Shown: positions 25,244 through 34,053, counted from the first letter of the stretch. The stretch: 64,000 bases of DNA from Aquabacter sp040049275 (GCF_040049275.1 NZ_JBDZDT010000007.1:248001-312000); one strand, 5' to 3'. Notes: generated from the letters alone by a model not told the origin. A program made the numbers and translations.

Positions 25244-25795
25244 TCAATCCTGCGGCGCTCCGGGCTGGCCCGTGATGGTCACTTCGGCCTCGGCGAGGCG
25301 CCTGTAGAGGTTGCGTTGCCGGACCAGCGGCCACCAATCATAGAGAAAGATCTCGAGGGGCCGCCAATTGGCGACCCATCCCACGATGATCAGGCTTTCC
25401 TCGACGAAGCTCCCGAAGGTTCCTTCAAATCGTCCCGACACGATTTGCGCCAGCAGCATGCACAGGGCCAGCACGGCGAGGCCGACCAGCAGCGAGAGGC
25501 GCCCGATGCGGAGAAGTTCCTTCAGCTCCCGGCTGACGGCCTGGGATCTCTCGCTGAAGAAATGGTGGAGCGTGGCCGGGAAGGCCTGGGCGCTCGCGGA
25601 ACGGGCTTCATCCTCCGGCAGGTGAACCACGATTGAGATCGGACGCGTGCGCGGCAGCTCGCGTGCCCAGCCGACGATATAGTCCTCGGCCTGAGGGTCG
25701 AGATCCCGCTCCCGGAACGGGAAGGGATCCAGCATATTGATGAGCTGGGACGTCCGCTCGACGCGAATCTGGATGGTGGTGGAATCGTCGGGCAT
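25244..25795 (-). CDS. Membrane protein of unknown function
   Basis: A 183-residue protein: a soluble N-terminal domain of about 100 residues with SQLINMLDPFPFRERDLD and ISIVVHLPEDEA, then two hydrophobic segments (about 98-118 and 128-145) and a basic C-terminus (RQRNLYRRLAEAEV). The ATG at 25795 is preferred; the open frame extends 32 codons upstream with repeat-derived, unlikely sequence. I recognise the pattern from other Rhizobiales hypotheticals but know no function. It lies 120 bases downstream of rnhA on the same strand. Confidence 0.65.
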   Translation of the reverse strand: MPDDSTTIQIRVERTSQLINMLDPFPFRERDLDPQAEDYIVGWARELPRTRPISIVVHLPEDEARSASAQAFPATLHHFFSERSQAVSRELKELLRIGRLSLLVGLAVLALCMLLAQIVSGRFEGTFGSFVEESLIIVGWVANWRPLEIFLYDWWPLVRQRNLYRRLAEAEVTITGQPGAPQD

Positions 25796-25915
25796 GGTCC
25801 GGTGGGCCGCTTCTCTGGTTTCATTAGAGGATAGCGGCTTTCCACCCTTTGCACCCGTCGTGCCCGGGCATGACGGGGGCTCTTGAACCAATTCGGGGGG
25901 GAATGTCGAAAAAGC

Positions 25916-26389
25916 CTAAACCTCGCCGCTCACCGGCATTCCCGGCCGGCGCTGCTTGAAGGGCGCCATGCCCTCGCGGGCCAGCTCGTCCGCGCGCTCG
26001 TTCAGCTCGTTGCCGGCATGGCCCTTCACCCAGTGCCATTCCACCTGATGGCGCTTGAGGGCCTCGTCCAGCCGCTCCCACAGATCCTGATTCTTCACCG
26101 GCTTCTTGTCCGCCGTGCGCCAGCCATTGCGCTTCCAGCCGGCGAGCCATTTCAGGATGCCGTTGCGCATATATTCGCTGTCCGTATGGAGATTGACGGC
26201 GCAGGGCTTCTTCAGCGCCTCCAGGGCACTGATGGCTGCCATGAGCTCCATGCGGTTGTTGGTGGTGTGCGGCTCCCCGCCGAGAAGCTCCTTCTCGTGC
26301 GTGCCGGAGCGCAGGATGGCGCCCCAGCCGCCGGGGCCGGGATTTCCCGAACAGGCGCCGTCGGTCCAGATCTCCACCGGCGTGGTCAC
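25916..26389 (-). CDS. rnhA: Ribonuclease HI
   Basis: A 157-residue RNase HI removing RNA from RNA-DNA hybrids. Active-site carboxylates are visible in WTDGACSGNPG, ELMAAI, HTDSEY and the late RADELA, with the basic segment around WKRNGWRTADKKPVKN. The GTG start at 26389 overlaps the thrB stop (GTGA), which fits translational coupling; another GTG at 26416 in the same frame is possible. Third gene of ispH-thrB-rnhA, a run conserved in alphaproteobacteria. Confidence 0.95.
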   Translation of the reverse strand: MTTPVEIWTDGACSGNPGPGGWGAILRSGTHEKELLGGEPHTTNNRMELMAAISALEALKKPCAVNLHTDSEYMRNGILKWLAGWKRNGWRTADKKPVKNQDLWERLDEALKRHQVEWHWVKGHAGNELNERADELAREGMAPFKQRRPGMPVSGEV

Positions 26390-27351
26390 GCGGCGAGACC
26401 ATATTCGGTGGGGCACATCACGGCGCGGTGGAAGCGCAGCTTGCGCAGGTATTCCAGTGGGTCCTTAGGCTTCACCAGCGCGCCTTCGGGCACGTTGAGC
26501 CAGTCCACCAACCGGGTCAGCAGGAAGCGCAGCGCGGCGCCGCGGGCGAGGCGGGGGAGGGCGTCCGCCTCCTCGGGCAGGAGGGGGCGCACCGCGCCAT
26601 AGCCCGCCAGCAGGGCACGGCCCTTGGTGGCGTTGAAGGCGCCGTCCTGCTCGAAGCACCAGGCGTTGAGGCACACCGCCACGTCATAGGCATAGAGGTC
26701 GGTGCAGGCGAAGTAGAAGTCGATGATGCCGGACAGCTTGTCGCTGAGGAAGAAGGCGTTGTCCGGGAACAGGTCCGCATGGATAACGCCGGCCGGCAGC
26801 CCGGAGGGCCAATGGGCTTCCAGCTCGGACAGCTCCTCATTGATGGCGGCGGCAAGGCCCGGCGCCAAAGTGTCGGAGCGCCCGTCCGCCGCTTCATAGA
26901 GGGGGCGCCAGCTCGCCACCGACAAGGCATTGGGCCGGCGCATGGAAAAATCCGCGCCGGCAAGGTGCAGCCGGGCCAGCGCTTCACCGAGCTGCCCGCA
27001 ATGGGAGACCGTCGGCCGCCGCACCGAGACGCCCGGAAGGAAGGTGACTATGGCGCACGGCCGCCCCGCAAGGTTGCCGAGCATGGCGCCGTCACGGTCC
27101 GCCACCGGCTGCGGGCAGGAGATGCCGTTCTTCGCGAGATGCTGCATCAGGCCGATGAAGAAAGGCAGGTCTTCCGGTGAGACGCGTTTCTCATAAAGCG
27201 TGAGAATATAGCTGCCGCGCGTGGTCTGGAGGAGGAAGTTGGAATTCTCCACCCCCTCCGCGATGCCGTGATACGACACCAGGGTGCCGATCTCGTAGCG
27301 CGTGAGAAAGACATCGAGCTGCGAGGACGTGACGTCCGTATAAACCGCCAC
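26386..27351 (-). CDS. thrB: Homoserine kinase (APH-fold type)
   Basis: A 321-residue kinase phosphorylating L-homoserine in threonine synthesis. It is of the aminoglycoside-phosphotransferase fold used by alphaproteobacteria, not the GHMP type. VENSNFLLQTTRGSYILTLYE is the N-lobe, VIHADLFPDNAFF the catalytic loop and GIIDFYFAC the metal-binding segment. The GTG start lies 3 bases after the ispH stop with GGAG inside the end of ispH, so expression is coupled. Confidence 0.95.
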   Translation of the reverse strand: MAVYTDVTSSQLDVFLTRYEIGTLVSYHGIAEGVENSNFLLQTTRGSYILTLYEKRVSPEDLPFFIGLMQHLAKNGISCPQPVADRDGAMLGNLAGRPCAIVTFLPGVSVRRPTVSHCGQLGEALARLHLAGADFSMRRPNALSVASWRPLYEAADGRSDTLAPGLAAAINEELSELEAHWPSGLPAGVIHADLFPDNAFFLSDKLSGIIDFYFACTDLYAYDVAVCLNAWCFEQDGAFNATKGRALLAGYGAVRPLLPEEADALPRLARGAALRFLLTRLVDWLNVPEGALVKPKDPLEYLRKLRFHRAVMCPTEYGLAA

Positions 27352-27354
27352 ACT

Positions 27355-28335
27355 CTACTCCGCAGCGTCGGGGCGCAGGGCCCGGGGCAAGGGGAAGAAC
27401 ACATCCTCCTCGGCGGCCGTCACCGTCTCCACATCCAGCGTGAAGCGCTCGGCGAAGGCGTCCAGAATCTCCTCCACCAGCACTTCCGGGGCAGAGGCGC
27501 CGGCGGTGACGCCAAGCGAGGTGATGGCCGAGAAGCTATTCCAATCGATGTCGGCGGCGCGCTGGAGCAGCACGGAGAGGGAGCAGCCGGCGCGCTCGGC
27601 GGCTTCCCGCAGGCGCTGGGAATTGGAGGAGTTGGGCGCGCCCACCACCACCATGGCATCCACCTTGGGCGCCACCTTCTTCACCGCCTCCTGGCGGTTG
27701 GTGGTGGCGTAGCAGATGTCTTCCTTGTGCGGCGCGGCCATGCCGGGGAAGCGCTGGCGCAGGATCTCCACCATCTCGGCGGTGTCGTCGAGGGAGAGGG
27801 TGGTCTGCGTGACATAAGCGAGGTTGTCGGGGTTGCGGGGCACGATGGTGCGCGCATCCTCGGCGGTCTCGATGAGGGTGACGGCGCCCTCGGGAAGCTG
27901 GCCCATGGTGCCGATGACTTCTGGGTGCCGGGCATGGCCGATGAGCAGGATCTCGCGGCCCTTCTTGAAATGCACCTGCGCCTCGCGGTGCACCTTGGTC
28001 ACCAGCGGGCAGGTGGCGTCGATGGCGAACATGTTCCGCGCCGCCGCCGCCTCGGGCACGGATTTCGGCACACCATGAGCGGAGAAGATGACGGGGGCGT
28101 TGCCCGCCGGCACCTCGTCCAGGTGCTCGACGAAGATCGCGCCCTTCTTCTTCAGGCCCTCGACCACGTATTTGTTGTGCACGATCTCGTGGCGCACATA
28201 GACCGGCTGCCCGTAGAGGGCGAGCGCCTGCTCCACCGCATCGATGGCCCGCACCACGCCCGCGCAGAAGCCGCGCGGCGCGCACAGGAGCACGCGCAGG
28301 TGGGGCTTCGAGGAGGAGGCGGGGCCGGACTGCAT
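27355..28335 (-). CDS. ispH: 4-hydroxy-3-methylbut-2-enyl diphosphate reductase
   Basis: A 326-residue [4Fe-4S] enzyme, the last step of the MEP isoprenoid pathway, producing IPP and DMAPP. Cluster ligands are the Cys in PRGFCAGVVRAI, the Cys of IDATCPLV and the Cys near RAGCSLS-like residues in the C-terminal half; the substrate-binding SAHGV and GAPNSSNS motifs are present. It heads the ispH-thrB-rnhA operon. Length is normal. Confidence 0.97.
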   Translation of the reverse strand: MQSGPASSSKPHLRVLLCAPRGFCAGVVRAIDAVEQALALYGQPVYVRHEIVHNKYVVEGLKKKGAIFVEHLDEVPAGNAPVIFSAHGVPKSVPEAAAARNMFAIDATCPLVTKVHREAQVHFKKGREILLIGHARHPEVIGTMGQLPEGAVTLIETAEDARTIVPRNPDNLAYVTQTTLSLDDTAEMVEILRQRFPGMAAPHKEDICYATTNRQEAVKKVAPKVDAMVVVGAPNSSNSQRLREAAERAGCSLSVLLQRAADIDWNSFSAITSLGVTAGASAPEVLVEEILDAFAERFTLDVETVTAAEEDVFFPLPRALRPDAAE

Positions 28336-28466
28336 GGGTCATGAATGGGGGCGGGCGCCGAGACGTGTCAAGTTCAACGTGCCGCGACACGTTTGAGCCG
28401 GGATTCCAATGCCCCCGGCGCGCCGCGTTGCCAATGCGGCGCCCAATGCCCATTTGCATCGGATCG

Positions 28467-28495
28467 CCGGGATGCTTATGTTGTTGTCATCCCGG
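28467..28495. other. Hairpin in the ispH-trcR divergent gap
   Basis: CCGGGATG (28467-28474) pairs with CATCCCGG (28488-28495) across a 13-base loop. It lies in the 263-base gap 28336-28598 that must hold promoters for both ispH and trcR. A second small stem, GCCC/GGGC, follows near 28517-28533. It may be a remnant of the palindromic repeat family or a leader structure; nothing else is seen in the gap. Confidence 0.4.
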
Positions 28496-28598
28496 ACATT
28501 GCGAGATCCGCGGTTCGCCCGAAAAGAAGGGCGAGCGACGGACCCCTCGTGCCAGCGGCCCTAGAGCCGAAGACCAACAACACGCCGAGAGGCTGCCC

Positions 28599-29288
28599 AT
28601 GTCGAACACACCCCTCATGCCGAAGGCGACCGCCGTGTGGCTGGTCGAGAACACGGCGCTGACGTTCGAGCAGATCGGAGACTTCTGCAAGCTCCACGCC
28701 CTGGAAGTGAAGGGCATCGCCGACGGCGAGGTGGCGCAGGGAATCAAGGGGCTCGACCCCATCTCCACGGGCCAGCTCTCCCGCGAGGAGATCGACCTTG
28801 CGGAGAAGAATTCCGACCGCCGCCTGAAGCTCCTGGAATCCAAGGTGCGGCTGCCGGAGAAGAAGACCCGCAAGGGCCCGCGCTACACCCCCGTCTCGCG
28901 CCGCCACGACCGGCCGAACGCCATCCTGTGGCTGATCCGCAACCATGGCGAGCTGAAGGATGCGCAGATCATCCGCCTGGTGGGCACCACCAAGGCGACC
29001 ATCCAGTCCATCAAGGAGCGCACCCACTGGAACTCGGCGCAGCTCCAGCCCATGGACCCGGTGACGCTCGGCCTGTGCAGCCAGATCGACCTCGACATCG
29101 AGGTGCAGCGCGCCTCCAAGGACCGGCCCGCCACCCCGGTGGAAGAGAAGGGCGCGACCCTGCTTCCCGCCGACCTCACCACCCGCCATCGGGAAGATGC
29201 GCCGGCCCGCAAGGAATCCCTCGACCTGGAAACCGTGTTCGCCAAGCTCGGCGGCTCGAAGAAGGGCGAGGAAGAGGACGACGAATAA
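28599..29288 (+). CDS. trcR: Cell-cycle transcriptional regulator TrcR (DUF1013)
   Basis: A 229-residue DNA-binding protein of the DUF1013/TrcR family, restricted to alphaproteobacteria. It starts MSNTPLMPKATAVWLVENTA, with a first helical region (about 10-60), a basic linker (KKTRKGPRYTPVSRRHDRP, about 88-106) and a second HTH-like region RPNAILWLIRNHGELKDAQI ... TTKATIQSIKERTHW. The C-terminal 50 residues are charged and variable. GAGAGG precedes the ATG; a longer open frame upstream is not coding. In other species this regulator acts in cell-cycle control, so with ctrA at 55972 it is a second cell-cycle gene in the window. Confidence 0.88.
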   Translation: MSNTPLMPKATAVWLVENTALTFEQIGDFCKLHALEVKGIADGEVAQGIKGLDPISTGQLSREEIDLAEKNSDRRLKLLESKVRLPEKKTRKGPRYTPVSRRHDRPNAILWLIRNHGELKDAQIIRLVGTTKATIQSIKERTHWNSAQLQPMDPVTLGLCSQIDLDIEVQRASKDRPATPVEEKGATLLPADLTTRHREDAPARKESLDLETVFAKLGGSKKGEEEDDE

Positions 29289-29306
29289 GTCTGTCCGATC
29301 CCATTC

Positions 29307-29399
29307 GCCGTCATGGCCGGGCTCGACCCGGCCATCTCTCGCGGGACCTAAGGGGCCAAGAATAACGGGAGATCCCCGGATCACGTCCGGGGATGACGC
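29307..29399. repeat. Intergenic two-arm palindromic repeat, copy 6
   Basis: Left arm GTCATGGCCGGGCTCGACCC (GGCC subtype), right arm ATCCCCGGATCACGTCCGG (TCCCCGG subtype). It lies between convergent trcR and the universal stress protein gene. Confidence 0.8.
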
Positions 29400-29417
29400 C
29401 GATCCCGGCCGGTGCGC

Positions 29418-30248
29418 CTAGTGCGCCATCAGCACCGGCACGGTCATGGCCGCGAGGATTTCGCGGGTGACGCCGCCGAGCACAAGCTCCCTGAGGCGGG
29501 AATGGCCGTAGCCGCCCATTACCACCAGATCGGCGCCCTGGTCTGACACCTCGTTGAGAATCGCCTGGGCGACGCTGGTCTCCCCCGGCCCGAGATGCAG
29601 GGTGCGCGTGCGGGCGCTGAGGCCATGGCGGGCGAGGTGGCGCACCACGTCGTCCCCGCTGACATCAGCCTCCGAACCCCGCAGCACGCGCAGCACTTCC
29701 ACCACCTCCGAGCGATGGAGCAGCGGCAGGCCTTCCGCGAGCGCGCGCGCCGCCGCGCGGCTGCCGTCCCATGCGACGACGGCGCGGCCGCCGCCATAGG
29801 ACGCCTTCTGCACATAAGGCACGAGCAGCACGGCACGGCCGGAATCCAGCAGGACCGTCTCCGCGATCACCTCTTCCGGCCCGGGCCGGTCCGGATCGGG
29901 CTGGGCGACCACGGTGAGGTCGAACAGCCGGGCCATCTGCGCCAGATTGTTTGCCGCAACGCCCAGCGAGGCATTCAGCGTGCGCACGTCGTAGGCGACG
30001 CCCGCATGCGCCGCGAGATGGGCGAAGCGCTCCGTCGCCTTGGCGGCGGCCGCCTCGTTCTCCTGCATCTGGGTTTCGAGGAAATCGGTCGGCACCGCGC
30101 CCATGTAGAAAGGCGGCACGTCGATCTCGTAGGTCACGGCCAGACCGGTGAGGTGCGCGGAGAAGGTGGCTGCAAGGCTCGCGGCGAAGGTGGCGGCGGT
30201 GTCGTTCTCCGCGCCTTGCGTCAGGTTAACAAGAATATCCCGGATCAT
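29418..30248 (-). CDS. Universal stress protein family protein
   Basis: A 276-residue UspA-family protein with two tandem domains. The C-terminal domain (about 150-276) has a good ATP-binding signature, DLVVMGGYGHSRLRELVLGG followed by TREI and VPVLMAH. The N-terminal domain (about 1-145) is degenerate, beginning MIRDILVNLTQGAEND. Such double-domain proteins respond to starvation and stress, with no fixed biochemical role. Upstream (30249-30508) is a 260-base gap with hairpins described separately. Confidence 0.88.
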   Translation of the reverse strand: MIRDILVNLTQGAENDTAATFAASLAATFSAHLTGLAVTYEIDVPPFYMGAVPTDFLETQMQENEAAAAKATERFAHLAAHAGVAYDVRTLNASLGVAANNLAQMARLFDLTVVAQPDPDRPGPEEVIAETVLLDSGRAVLLVPYVQKASYGGGRAVVAWDGSRAAARALAEGLPLLHRSEVVEVLRVLRGSEADVSGDDVVRHLARHGLSARTRTLHLGPGETSVAQAILNEVSDQGADLVVMGGYGHSRLRELVLGGVTREILAAMTVPVLMAH

Positions 30249-30339
30249 TTGGTGTCTCCCCCACGCCGTATCGACGACACCACTTTACCCTAATGGGCGC
30301 CTCAAATGGCAGCATTGATCCTGCACAAATCCCCAACGG

Positions 30340-30420
30340 CCGGCCCAAACGAAAACGCGGCCGCCCGGGGGAGAGGCGGCCGCGTCGCATGGGACGATCA
30401 AGGGGGGAATTGATCGTGCC
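30340..30420 (-). ncRNA. Candidate small RNA or attenuated leader upstream of usp
   Basis: Read on the minus strand, ACGATCAA-TTCCCCCC-TTGATCGT (30417-30394) is followed by a 10-bp GC stem, ACGCGGCCGC at 30355-30364 pairing with GCGGCCGCGT at 30376-30385, and then GTTTTCGTTT. This is the order expected of a small RNA with a C-rich loop and an intrinsic terminator, or of an attenuator before the stress-protein gene 100 bases further on. Upstream, long T-runs lie near 30456-30472. No promoter can be fixed and no RNA family was recognised. Confidence 0.4.
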
Positions 30421-30508
30421 GACTGAGAAACGTACCGCTCGAAAAAGGGTTCCCGAAAAAAATGAAAAAAAATCCGATCCTCTCGTTTCCCATCGGCAAG
30501 GGCGCTAA

Positions 30509-31573
30509 ATGGACGTTCGGCCCGCCGAAAACCTGGGGCGTCCTGCGGTGACACCGGACCTGAGCATCGTCGTTCCCCTCTACAATGAGGCGAGCGGCAT
30601 CGCGGCCTTCCACCGGAGGTTGAGCGCTTGCGCCACCACGGTCGCGGCCGCGCGGGGGCTTCGCATCGAGATCGTCTATGTGGACGACGGCAGCCGGGAC
30701 GAGACCGCGCAGATGGCTGCTGACCTGCCCGCGCTGGGCGTGGACGTGCAGACCGTCGCGCTGTCCCGCAATTTCGGCAAGGAAGCCGCCCTTCTCGCCG
30801 GGCTGGACCACGCCCGGGGCGATGCCCTCATGTTCATGGACGGCGACGGGCAGCATCCGCCGGAAATGATCGAGACCTTTGTCGGCCTCTGGAAGGACGA
30901 GGGCTACGACGTCGCCTATGCCGTGAAGGCGGACCGGTCCGACGAGCCCACATCCCGGCGCATGTTCGTGCGGCTGTTCTACCGGCTGCTGAATTTCGGC
31001 GCCTCGACGCGCATTCCCGAGGATGCCGCGGATTTCCGCCTCCTCTCGCCCCGCGCCGCCGCCGCGCTGCGGCGCCTGCCGGAGCGCAACCGCTTCTTCA
31101 AGGGCCTCTCCACCTGGATCGGCTTCCGGCAGGTGGCAGTGCCCTATCGGCCCCAGGCCCGCATGTTCGGGTCCAGCAGCTGGAGCTTCCTGCGCCTTTT
31201 GAGCCTGTCCATGGAGGGGCTCACCTCCTTCTCCCCCGCGCCGCTGCGCATTGCCGCCCTCGCCGGGGCCATCCTCGCTGGGGCGGCTTTCGTCTATGGC
31301 AGCTGGATCACCATCGAGCGGCTGGTCTGGGGCATTCCATTGCCCGGCTATCCTTCCGTGGTGGTGGGTGTCATGGTCATCGGCGGCATGCAGCTTCTGG
31401 TGATGGGCGTCATGGGCGAATACATCGCCCGCATCCTCTCGGAGATCAAAGCGCGGCCGGTCTATTTCGTCGCCGGCCATGTGCTGCACCATGCCGAGCC
31501 GGCGCAACCGCCGCAAGGAATGCAGCCGCCGGTCCAGGCACCAGCCGCCCCGTCACGGCAACCGGCATCCTGA
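30509..31573 (+). CDS. Glycosyltransferase family 2, polyprenyl-phosphate sugar transferase type
   Basis: A 354-residue GT2 enzyme of the DPM1/GtrB/ArnC type. The cytosolic catalytic domain (about 18-240) has LSIVVPLYNEASGI, YVDDGSRDET, the acceptor-side FMDGDGQHPPEM and LSRNFGKEAALLAGL. Two transmembrane helices follow (about 250-272 and 285-310), then a Pro/Gln-rich tail (about 330-354). Such enzymes load a sugar onto undecaprenyl phosphate. The adjacent ChbG-type deacetylase gene (9-base gap) suggests that an N-acetylated lipid-linked sugar is made and then deacetylated. Confidence 0.87.
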   Translation: MDVRPAENLGRPAVTPDLSIVVPLYNEASGIAAFHRRLSACATTVAAARGLRIEIVYVDDGSRDETAQMAADLPALGVDVQTVALSRNFGKEAALLAGLDHARGDALMFMDGDGQHPPEMIETFVGLWKDEGYDVAYAVKADRSDEPTSRRMFVRLFYRLLNFGASTRIPEDAADFRLLSPRAAAALRRLPERNRFFKGLSTWIGFRQVAVPYRPQARMFGSSSWSFLRLLSLSMEGLTSFSPAPLRIAALAGAILAGAAFVYGSWITIERLVWGIPLPGYPSVVVGVMVIGGMQLLVMGVMGEYIARILSEIKARPVYFVAGHVLHHAEPAQPPQGMQPPVQAPAAPSRQPAS

Positions 31574-31582
31574 GCTGGCAAA

Positions 31583-32398
31583 ATGGAAAAGCGCATCCGC
31601 ATCTGCGCGGACGATTACGGGATTGCTCCAGGCGTCTCGCAGGCGATCCGCGCCCTGATCGAGGCGCGCCGCATCAATGCCACCTCGGTGATGACGCTGT
31701 TTCCGGGCCTGAAGGAAGAGGCGGGACGGCTGAGCGAGGCCGCGCAGGGCTCGGGTGCCAGCCTCGGCCTGCACCTGACGCTCACCGGCGGCTTCGCCCC
31801 GCTCGCTGCGGCGCCTTTGGGCGGAAGCGTCCTGCCTTCCATGGGCGGACTGACGGCTGGCGCCTTTTCAGGCCGGCTCAGGCGCGCGGCGGTGGCGGCC
31901 GAGGTGGAGGCGCAGTTCGCGGCCTTCATCGAGGCGTTCGGCCATGCGCCCGACCATGTGGACGGCCACCAGCATGCCCACCTCCTGCCCGGCATCCGCA
32001 CCATTCTCCTCGAGGCGACGCGCCGCCACGCCCCCGCCGCCTGGGTGCGTGATTGCGTGCCGGCACCGGGCGCACGCCTGGGCTTCGATCTTAAGGGGCG
32101 GATCATCGGGGCGTTCTCCACGGGCCTCAAGAAAGCCGCCGCCGAGAAGGGCCTGTCCGTGAACAAGGGCTTTGCGGGGGCCTATGCCTTCCGAAAGGGC
32201 GTCGCGTTCGAGCCGCTCCTCGCCCGCTTCGTCGCCGGCCTGCCGGACAAGGGGCTGATGATGGTGCATCCCGGCTTCGTGGACGAGGTGCTCGCCACGC
32301 GCGATTCCCTCGTGGTGCTGCGGGAAGCCGAATATGAAGTGCTCGCCGGCCCGGCTTTCCCCGAAATCCTGAAGACGGCCGGCGCCCGGCTCATGTGA
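31583..32398 (+). CDS. ChbG/HpnK-family carbohydrate deacetylase (YdjC fold)
   Basis: A 271-residue YdjC-fold metal-dependent deacetylase. Motifs: RICADDYGIAPGVS (metal-binding Asp), GLHLTLTGG, the metal HxH of DHVDGHQHAHLLPG and the late MMVHPGFVD. It lacks a signal peptide. Homologues remove N-acetyl groups from chitooligosaccharides, from hopanoid glycosides (HpnK) or from undecaprenyl-linked amino sugars (NaxD of Francisella). With a GT2 polyprenyl-phosphate transferase directly upstream and no hopanoid genes nearby, the NaxD-like role is the better inference. Confidence 0.85.
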   Translation: MEKRIRICADDYGIAPGVSQAIRALIEARRINATSVMTLFPGLKEEAGRLSEAAQGSGASLGLHLTLTGGFAPLAAAPLGGSVLPSMGGLTAGAFSGRLRRAAVAAEVEAQFAAFIEAFGHAPDHVDGHQHAHLLPGIRTILLEATRRHAPAAWVRDCVPAPGARLGFDLKGRIIGAFSTGLKKAAAEKGLSVNKGFAGAYAFRKGVAFEPLLARFVAGLPDKGLMMVHPGFVDEVLATRDSLVVLREAEYEVLAGPAFPEILKTAGARLM

Positions 32399-32405
32399 GT
32401 CCGGC

Positions 32406-33758
32406 TCAGTTCTGGCGCTTGCGCTCGTCCCAGCCACCGATCTGCTCCGTGCCGTCCGCCGCCTTGGCATCGGAGGGCGTCACGGTCTGGCCGGCAAGGC
32501 GCAAGGTGCGCTCCAGCAGAACCTCATAGATCGGCCTGCCGCCCAGCGCCTCCGCCACCACATTGGCGAAGACGCAGGTGAGGATGACGGGGATCAGCAC
32601 CTGGTAAGCGCCGGTGAGTTCCGCCACCAGCACCATGCCCACCAGCGGCGCGCGCACGGTGGAGGAGAACAGGCCGCCCATGGCCGCCACCGCCAGCGCG
32701 GTCAGCATGCCCTCCGGCAGGGAGAAGACGGTGCCGAGCGCCGTGCCGTACAGGACGCCCACGGCGGTGGCGAGGGCAAGGATGGGCGCGAAGATGCCGC
32801 CGGGGGTCCCGGTGGAATAGCTCGCCATGGTCATCACGAAACGCACCACCACGACGCTCGCCAGCACCAGCAAAGGCAGGTGCTCGCCCGCCAGGGTCAC
32901 CGCCAGCACTTCGCCGCCCAGGGTCGCCTCCGGGCGGACGATGAGCAGCACGCCGATGATGAGCCCCACCGCCGCCGGCACGATGTAGAAGGACCAGAGC
33001 AGGCCGATCTCGCGGGCGAAATCCAGCGCCCAGATGAGGCTGCGGTTGAACAGCACCCCCACTGCCCCCAGCACCAGCCCAAGGCCGATGAAGGCCGGCA
33101 GCGTGGCCAGAGGCATTTCCGGCACGTTCAGCAGCATGTCCGGCCCGACGCCGGCAATGCCCTCCGTGACGATGGCGCTGGTGACCGAGCAGAGGATTAC
33201 GGCGGTGTAGGTGCGCAGGCCGTAGGGAAACTGGCGGCGCGTCTCCTCGATGACGAAGAGGATGGCGGCGAGGGGCGCATTGAAGGCGGCGGCAAGGCCG
33301 GCCGCGCCGCCGGCGGCCAGGAGGCCGCGCATGTCGCGGGTCGACAGGCCGAGCCATTCGGACGCCGCCTGCGCCACCGAGGCGCCCATATGGATGGTGG
33401 GGCCTTCGCGGCCCGCGACGAGGCCGGAGCCCAAGGCGAGGACGCCGCCTACGAACTTCACCGGCAGCACCCGCTTCCAGCGGACTGGCCGGAGGCCCTC
33501 CAGCGCGCCCTCGATCTCCTGGACGCCCGACCCTGCCGCCTCCGGCGCGAAGGTCCGCACCAGCCAGACCGACGCCAGGACGAGCGCGGCCGCGATGAGG
33601 CCCATGAGGGGCAGCAGCAGGCCCTCGCTAAGGCCCAGCCCGCGCATCAGGGAAGGCCAGTGGGATGCCGCATCGGTGCCGAGATGGAAGGCGGTGCCGA
33701 TGGCGCCGACCACGCCTCCGACCAGGATCGCGACGCCATAATAGGCCGCATCGCTCAT
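32406..33758 (-). CDS. ClC-family chloride channel/transporter
   Basis: A 450-residue polytopic protein of the voltage-gated ClC family. Selectivity-filter motifs are GSGVQE (76-81), GREGP (116-120, with gating Glu118) and GGIFAPIL in the C-terminal half. The Gln in GSGVQE replaces the usual Pro or Ile-Pro, which may change anion selectivity. There are no CBS domains. The start at 33758 (MSDAAYYGVA) gives a standard short N-terminus; an upstream in-frame start would add 25 unlikely residues. It faces the ChbG-type gene tail-to-tail with a 7-base gap. Confidence 0.9.
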   Translation of the reverse strand: MSDAAYYGVAILVGGVVGAIGTAFHLGTDAASHWPSLMRGLGLSEGLLLPLMGLIAAALVLASVWLVRTFAPEAAGSGVQEIEGALEGLRPVRWKRVLPVKFVGGVLALGSGLVAGREGPTIHMGASVAQAASEWLGLSTRDMRGLLAAGGAAGLAAAFNAPLAAILFVIEETRRQFPYGLRTYTAVILCSVTSAIVTEGIAGVGPDMLLNVPEMPLATLPAFIGLGLVLGAVGVLFNRSLIWALDFAREIGLLWSFYIVPAAVGLIIGVLLIVRPEATLGGEVLAVTLAGEHLPLLVLASVVVVRFVMTMASYSTGTPGGIFAPILALATAVGVLYGTALGTVFSLPEGMLTALAVAAMGGLFSSTVRAPLVGMVLVAELTGAYQVLIPVILTCVFANVVAEALGGRPIYEVLLERTLRLAGQTVTPSDAKAADGTEQIGGWDERKRQN

Positions 33759-33932
33759 GCGGCTTTCGCCGGTTTCGCCGGAAGGTGCCACGCCCGATCC
33801 CCCGCTGCCGGCTGCGCACGTGCGGCACAGCATCCTGACTTAGCGGGCCGGAGGCCGATGCTGCAAGTGCGCTGGCGCCTTTGGGGCGGCGCGCCCCATC
33901 GAGCTTGCCCTGGCCTGATCGTGAGCACGATG

Positions 33933-34053
33933 CTCCCTCTCCCGCTTGCGGGGGAGGGCTGGGGAGGGGGCCCTTCAAGCAGGACAACCCATCCGGATCT
34001 GCGGCGCGCGCCTTTTCCCCCTCCCTAACCCTCCCCGCAAGCGGGAGAGGGAA
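33933..34053. repeat. CT/GA-rich palindromic repeat, copy 2
   Basis: CCCTCTCCCGCTTGCGGGGGAGGG and the inverted CCCTCCCCGCAAGCGGGAGAGGG arms flank about 70 bases. It is the first of two such elements in the 532-base gap 33759-34290 between the ClC and ABC transporter genes. That gap shows no gene. Confidence 0.75.

Noticed and set aside
25857..25874. GTGCCCGGGCATGACGG as a full repeat copy
   Set aside because: Only a fragment of one arm is present; there is no second arm, so it is a remnant at best.
30456..30472. A-runs (AAAAAAA and AAAAAAAA) as a slippage site in a coding gene
   Set aside because: They are intergenic, before the GT2 start, with no reading frame through them.
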